Below are positions 20,804-24,209 of a DNA stretch of 24,209 bases, one piece after another. Positions within the stretch are counted from its first letter, which is position 1, and each line of letters starts with the position of its first letter. The translations under genes and the position numbers were made by a program. Location of the stretch: positions 1 through 24,209 of the forward strand of contig JAURQC010000077.1 of assembly GCA_030836325.1 (NCBI GenBank), in the 5' to 3' direction. The notes under the pieces are model-generated. The model was not told the DNA's origin. It did no database searches and saw nothing but the letters and a program-made list of their open reading frames with translations. Origin of the DNA: Candidatus Nanopelagicales bacterium (GTDB lineage: Bacteria > Actinomycetota > Actinomycetes > S36-B12).

Positions 20804-21820
20804 ATGGCGGACATGACAATTCGGGTAGGTGTGATCGGAACGGGCAACATTGGAACAGCTCATGCGGTCTCGCTGGCGCGGGAGGTCTCCGGCGGCACGG
20901 TGACCGCCGTCTTCGATGTAGCAGCTGAGCGCGCGGAATCTTTGGCCGCAGATATCGGAGCGCGTGCTCTGCCCTCGGCTGAGGCGATCATCGACGACGA
21001 TTCCGTCGACGCCGTCGTCATCGCCAGCCCAGACGATCTGCACGCCGAGCAGGCACTTGCGTGCCTGGTAGCGGGCAAGCCGATGATGCTTGAAAAGCCC
21101 CTGGCGCCGACCCTCGAGGAGGCCCAGCGGGTGATGGATGCCGAGGTGGCTGCAGGCAAGCGTTTGATCATGCTCGGATTCATGAGGCGCTTCGATCCTG
21201 GGTACGTGGCACTGAAGTCCGATCTGGATGCCGGACGCGTGGGCGAGGCGCTGGTGGTCCACAACATCCACCGCAATGCCTACGCTCCCTACGGACTTGA
21301 CACCCGCCTGAGCCTCAACAACTCCGCCGTCCATGAAGTGGACATCAACCGTTGGCTGCTCGGTGAGGATTACTCGTGGGTGCAGGTCCTGTCCGGCAAG
21401 CCCGGCCCGGACGTCCCCGCCGGTCAGGCGGATCCGCTGCTTATGACCTTCAAGACCGTTTCCGGAGTCCTAGTCACCATCGAGATGTTCATGACGGCGA
21501 GGTACGGCTACGAGGTCCGCTGCTCGGTTGTCGGTGGAGACGGAATCTTGGACATGGGCGATGGCTCTTTCGTCACTCGAAGCTCTCAACGGTCTCGAGG
21601 CCAGGACATCCCCGAACTGTGGCTTGGTCGCTTCGGTGAGGCCTACCGCGCTGAACTCCAGGCCTGGATCGATTCGATTCGCGGACTCACCGGTCCGGCT
21701 GGTGCGTCGACGTGGGATGGGTACATGGCTTCGGTGTCATGTCGTGCCGCCGTCGAGGCCCTCAATAGCAACGGGGCGGTAGAGATCGAAATCCCCAACC
21801 GCCCCGCGCTGTACGCGTAG
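20804..21820 (+). CDS. Gfo/Idh/MocA family dehydrogenase, inositol 2-dehydrogenase-like
   Basis: The 338-residue protein has an N-terminal NAD-binding fold (GTGNIG at 12-17), the EKPLAPT motif with catalytic K98, and GFMRRFDPGY (125-134), typical of IolG-type myo-inositol dehydrogenases. NSAVHEVDINRWLLGED carries H177. Against B. subtilis IolG (K97, D172, H176) the offset of one residue puts N173 where the catalytic aspartate should be, so activity or substrate may differ. Start: ATG 20804, with ATG 20813 as alternative. It is divergent from the AroE-like gene and convergent with the ABC transporter, suggesting oxidation of an imported cyclic polyol or sugar; the substrate is inferred. Confidence 0.88.
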   Translation: MADMTIRVGVIGTGNIGTAHAVSLAREVSGGTVTAVFDVAAERAESLAADIGARALPSAEAIIDDDSVDAVVIASPDDLHAEQALACLVAGKPMMLEKPLAPTLEEAQRVMDAEVAAGKRLIMLGFMRRFDPGYVALKSDLDAGRVGEALVVHNIHRNAYAPYGLDTRLSLNNSAVHEVDINRWLLGEDYSWVQVLSGKPGPDVPAGQADPLLMTFKTVSGVLVTIEMFMTARYGYEVRCSVVGGDGILDMGDGSFVTRSSQRSRGQDIPELWLGRFGEAYRAELQAWIDSIRGLTGPAGASTWDGYMASVSCRAAVEALNSNGAVEIEIPNRPALYA

Positions 21821-21823
21821 CGC
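21806..21823. terminator. Small hairpin spanning the stop of the IolG-like gene
   Basis: GCGCT (21806-21810) pairs with AGCGC (21819-21823) with an eight-base loop. The IolG-like stop codon lies in the stem, and only nine bases separate it from the stop of the convergent ATPase gene. It could act on both strands but is short; longer-range pairing of CCGCC with GGCGG around it is possible. Confidence 0.25.
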
Positions 21824-21829
21824 TGCCGT

Positions 21830-22630
21830 CTAGGCGGGAGAACCCACCGGAGACAGCGTCTGCTCGTTCTCGGGCACCTGGAGTGCGCCGGTCATGATCG
21901 CCACTGCATCGTTCATCGAGTGCGTCTGCGGAGTAATGACCGCAGCGCGATGGCCTAGCCGCTGTACGTGGATGCGGTCCGCTACCTCGAACACCTGAGG
22001 CATGTTGTGCGAAATCAGGATGACCGACAGGCCACGATCACGCAGGTCCTGGATCAGGCTGAGCACCTTGGCCGATTCGCGAACGCCGAGAGCAGCGGTT
22101 GGCTCGTCAAGGATGATCACCTGGCTACCGAAAGCAGCCGCACGGGCGACGGACACCGCCTGGCGCTGACCGCCGGAGAGCGTCTCGACGGCCTGCGAGA
22201 TGTTCTGCACCGTCATGATGCCGAGATCTTGCAGGTGCTCACCGGACTCCTTGCGCATCCGCTTCTTATCCATCTGGCGGAACACCTTGCCGAGAAAGCC
22301 CGACTTGCGGACCTCACGACCGAGGAAGAGGTTCGCGGAGATATCGAGAGCCGGCGCGACGGCAAGGGTCTGGAATACAGTCTCCACCCCGTGCTCACGA
22401 GCCTCGTGGGTGCTCTTGAACTCGACCTTCTCGCCCTTGACCCACATCTCACCTTCATCCGGGGTGTGTGCACCGGCGAAGCACTTGATGAGGGTGGACT
22501 TGCCTGCTCCGTTATCGCCGATCACAGCGAGGACCTCACCGGGGTACAGGTCGAAGTCCGCGTGGTTCAGGCCGGTGACGCTGCCGAATCGCTTGACGAG
22601 GTTACGTCCCTTGACGATGGGCTCGGTCAT
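21830..22630 (-). CDS. Sugar ABC transporter ATP-binding protein (FrcA-like, single domain)
   Basis: The 266-residue protein has one nucleotide-binding domain: Walker A GDNGAGKST (38-46), Q-loop in VFQTLAVAP, signature LSGGQRQ (151-157), Walker B VIILDEPT (171-178) and the switch histidine in ISHNM. Ribose-type importers usually have a fused double ATPase of about 500 residues; the single domain fits the FrcBCA (fructose) type, in which it works as a homodimer. Start ATG overlaps the permease stop (ATGA), so the two are coupled. It energises import through the neighbouring permease. Its 3' end converges on the IolG-like gene with a nine-base gap. Confidence 0.93.
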   Translation of the reverse strand: MTEPIVKGRNLVKRFGSVTGLNHADFDLYPGEVLAVIGDNGAGKSTLIKCFAGAHTPDEGEMWVKGEKVEFKSTHEAREHGVETVFQTLAVAPALDISANLFLGREVRKSGFLGKVFRQMDKKRMRKESGEHLQDLGIMTVQNISQAVETLSGGQRQAVSVARAAAFGSQVIILDEPTAALGVRESAKVLSLIQDLRDRGLSVILISHNMPQVFEVADRIHVQRLGHRAAVITPQTHSMNDAVAIMTGALQVPENEQTLSPVGSPA

Positions 22631-23682
22631 GCCTTCACCTTCCTAATCCACTGGTCGACGCCGACGGCCAAGATGACAAGGAGGCCGATGGCGGTTGTTC
22701 GGTACGCCTGGTCCACGCCCGCGAGTGAGAGGCCCATCTCGACGGCGTTAACGATGAGAGCTCCGAGTAGCGATCCGATCACCGCACCACGGCCACCGAA
22801 GAGCGAGGTGCCACCGATCACCACCGCGGTGATGGTCTGAAGGTTGAGCATTGGATCGACGTTCGGGCTGGCCGAACCGACTCGGCCGATTGTGATGTAG
22901 GCGGCAATACCCATCACCACACCGGCGACGAGGTAGACGCTGAAGAGCACACGCTTGGTGCTGATACCGGTGAGCTGCGCTGCAACGGGGTCATCACCGA
23001 CGGCGTAGACGTGGGTGCCCCAGGCAGTGTTCTTCAGGATCCACGCGAAGAGTAGATACAGCAAGAACATCGTGACGACGCCCAAACTGAAGTTGAACGG
23101 TCCCACGGGGAAGGACTCACCCATGAGCTTCATCTGCTCGGGCATCTCTGGACCCTGGATGGTGCGTGCCTTGAAGAGGATGAGCGTCAGACCCATGAAC
23201 ACGCTCCAGGTGCCCAGGGTGACGATGAACGGTGGCAGGTTGAACCTGACTATGAGGAAGCCGTTAACTGCGCCAGCTGCTGTTGCTGCGCAGATCCCTA
23301 AGAAGATGGCTATCCAGGGGTTCTGCCCGGCGATGGGAAGAACGTTCGAGGCCGTCGTGTAGACGGCAAAGTTCGCCATCAGCATCTGGCCGAAGATCAT
23401 GATTGCGCCGATCGACAGGTCGATTCCTGCGGTCAAGATGATCAGCGTCTGCGCGATGGCCAGGGTTCCGACGATCACCGTCTGCTGAATCATCAGCGAG
23501 ATCGTCGACGGGAGAAGGAAACGCTCGTTTACCAAGCCGAAGATGATGATGACGACGATCAGAACGATGAGTGAGCTCAGCCAGGGATACCGGTGAAGCG
23601 TCATCTGCAGCCGCTGAACTGGCGTGCGCTTGACGGCGAACTCTTCGTCGAGGTCGTAGTCCGAGGTGGCAGGTGCGCTCAC
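22627..23682 (-). CDS. Sugar ABC transporter permease (FrcC/RbsC-like)
   Basis: The 351-residue protein has a cytosolic N-terminus of about 32 residues and about ten membrane segments of the BPD_transp_2 (ribose/xylose/fructose permease) family. GRVGSASPNVDPMLNLQTIT followed by AVVIGGTSLFGGRG is the conserved cytosolic loop that contacts the ATPase. The start is GTG with GGAGG seven bases upstream. It functions as a homodimer or pair with the ATPase encoded immediately downstream and receives substrate from the binding protein encoded upstream. A strong hairpin lies between the binding-protein gene and this one, which would lower expression of the membrane part relative to the binding protein. 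Confidence 0.93.
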   Translation of the reverse strand: MSAPATSDYDLDEEFAVKRTPVQRLQMTLHRYPWLSSLIVLIVVIIIFGLVNERFLLPSTISLMIQQTVIVGTLAIAQTLIILTAGIDLSIGAIMIFGQMLMANFAVYTTASNVLPIAGQNPWIAIFLGICAATAAGAVNGFLIVRFNLPPFIVTLGTWSVFMGLTLILFKARTIQGPEMPEQMKLMGESFPVGPFNFSLGVVTMFLLYLLFAWILKNTAWGTHVYAVGDDPVAAQLTGISTKRVLFSVYLVAGVVMGIAAYITIGRVGSASPNVDPMLNLQTITAVVIGGTSLFGGRGAVIGSLLGALIVNAVEMGLSLAGVDQAYRTTAIGLLVILAVGVDQWIRKVKA

Positions 23683-23710
23683 CGGGGGGCCTCCATACGT
23701 GAGTAGTAAT

Positions 23711-23783
23711 CGGGGTTTCTTGTGGTGGTGCCGTTCAGTTTGGGTGAGTGTAGAGCGATTACTGAAGTAGCGCCGGGGTTTCT
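23711..23783. repeat. Imperfect direct repeat in the leader of the permease gene
   Basis: CGGGGTTTCT occurs at 23711-23720 and again at 23774-23783; each is preceded by AGTAG at nearly the same distance. The repeats lie between the binding-protein terminator and the permease start, where a secondary promoter or operator could be. Nothing else is recognisable in this non-coding stretch (23683-23867) apart from the hairpin. Confidence 0.3.
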
Positions 23784-23810
23784 CTCACCTCGTTGGGTCC
23801 CCAGGTGCAG

Positions 23811-23845
23811 CCGAGGGGCAGCAGCGCGTGGCTGCTGCCCCTCGG
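23811..23845 (-). terminator. Strong hairpin between binding-protein and permease genes
   Basis: CCGAGGGGCAGCAGC (23811-23825) pairs perfectly with GCTGCTGCCCCTCGG (23831-23845), a 15-pair stem with a five-base loop, 22 bases after the stop of the binding-protein gene. Such hairpins in ABC importer operons stop part of the transcripts or protect the 5' part from decay, giving excess binding protein. Confidence 0.75.
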
Positions 23846-23867
23846 TGCGCACATGACGCGCGGGGGT

Positions 23868-24209
23868 TTAGCCCCAGGCGTTGTCGATGCAGTACTGCGC
23901 GGACTCCTGCGGAGCCGACACGACAGTGTCCATCGGGTCGTCGGTGCACAGCGTCACTCCGGTGTCGAAGAACTCGCCATTGGCGGAAGTGTTCTCCGGC
24001 GGTGCGCCACCGTCGGCGATCGTCTTGATCGCCTCGACGCCGAGGCTCGCCATGCGCAGCGGGTACTGCTGCGAGGTGGCCTGGATGCTGCCGGCCTTGA
24101 CGGCCTCGACACCAGCGAGACCACCGTCGACGGACACGATGATGACGTCCTCACCGACGGTCTTGCCAGCAGCCTCGAGGGCAACGGCAGCACCGAAGGC
24201 GGTGGGCTC
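23868..24209 (-). CDS. Sugar ABC transporter substrate-binding protein, C-terminal part (cut by window edge)
   Basis: The frame is open from the right edge to the stop at 23868, giving the last 113 residues. IIVSVDGGLAGVEAVKAG followed by QQYPLRMASLGVEAI is typical of the C-terminal lobe of periplasmic-binding-protein type 1 sugar receptors (ribose, fructose, inositol, galactose). The N-terminus and signal peptide lie outside the window. Two cysteines (in TLCTDD and YCIDN) near the C-terminus could form a disulfide in the exported protein. A GTG at 24137 is internal, not a start. It is the first gene of the importer operon seen here. Confidence 0.9.
   Translation of the reverse strand, partial: EPTAFGAAVALEAAGKTVGEDVIIVSVDGGLAGVEAVKAGSIQATSQQYPLRMASLGVEAIKTIADGGAPPENTSANGEFFDTGVTLCTDDPMDTVVSAPQESAQYCIDNAWG

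Noticed and set aside
20339..21334. Open frame of 331 codons on the minus strand across the AroE-like and IolG-like genes
   Set aside because: It spans two well-supported genes and their divergent promoter; the translation shows no domain.
1..24209. CRISPR arrays, insertion sequences, integrases, prophage or defence genes
   Set aside because: No regularly spaced repeats, transposase-like proteins, terminal inverted repeats or restriction, toxin or nuclease domains were recognised; the tRNA-Ser gene is not followed by an integrase or a duplicated tRNA end.

Overview
The window looks like ordinary chromosome of a high-GC Gram-positive bacterium (Actinomycetota). The signs are GC-rich third codon positions, many GTG starts and some starts without a Shine-Dalgarno sequence, a tRNA gene without encoded CCA, a response regulator/histidine kinase/GerMN-lipoprotein operon reminiscent of MtrAB-LpqB, a TrpB2-type protein, and the ATP-grasp/alpha-E/transglutaminase trio. 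I see no insertion sequence, phage, integrase or CRISPR. The genus cannot be fixed from sequence reading alone.

Layout. Positions 1-5305 are all on the minus strand: the edge of an unknown gene, a DsbA/FrnE-type thiol oxidoreductase, a quinone oxidoreductase, a K+ channel with an RCK domain, a TauE/SafE permease and a divergent MoeA-like protein. Divergently from the MoeA-like gene runs an L-2-hydroxyglutarate oxidase gene (5372-6568). Next is an envelope-signalling operon (6728-9403): OmpR-type regulator, sensor kinase and GerMN lipoprotein, followed by an NlpC/P60 hydrolase gene (9600-10286). Then come a stand-alone TrpB2 (10384-11760), a MOP-type flippase, an acetolactate decarboxylase, and the ATP-grasp/alpha-E/transglutaminase operon (13878-17223). 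A tRNA-Ser(UGA) gene follows, then a CrtO-like acyltransferase overlapping a DDAH-like hydrolase. 

The right end (18860-24209) looks like a carbohydrate or polyol utilisation locus. A minus-strand ABC importer (binding protein, permease, single-domain ATPase) converges on a Gfo/Idh/MocA inositol-dehydrogenase-like gene, which diverges from a shikimate-dehydrogenase-like gene coupled to a zinc alcohol dehydrogenase gene. Together they could import and oxidise a cyclic polyol or related sugar; the substrate is inferred.

The most interesting signals are regulatory. A 9-base direct repeat with an 11-base period (TGTCGCAGG twice, 6641-6660) lies in the promoter of the response-regulator gene. Related TGTC units, phased at multiples of 11 bases (9461, 9483, 9494), lie upstream of the NlpC/P60 gene, next to a CRP-like site. 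This suggests a small autoregulated envelope regulon. A nearly identical palindrome (CCCCCGG-A(A/G)T-CCGGGGG) occurs three times, always downstream of genes, and looks like a reused terminator. Several genes without a Shine-Dalgarno sequence have a TANNNT hexamer 6-8 bases before the start codon, the signature of leaderless transcripts. The inositol-dehydrogenase-like enzyme appears to have Asn where the catalytic Asp is expected.
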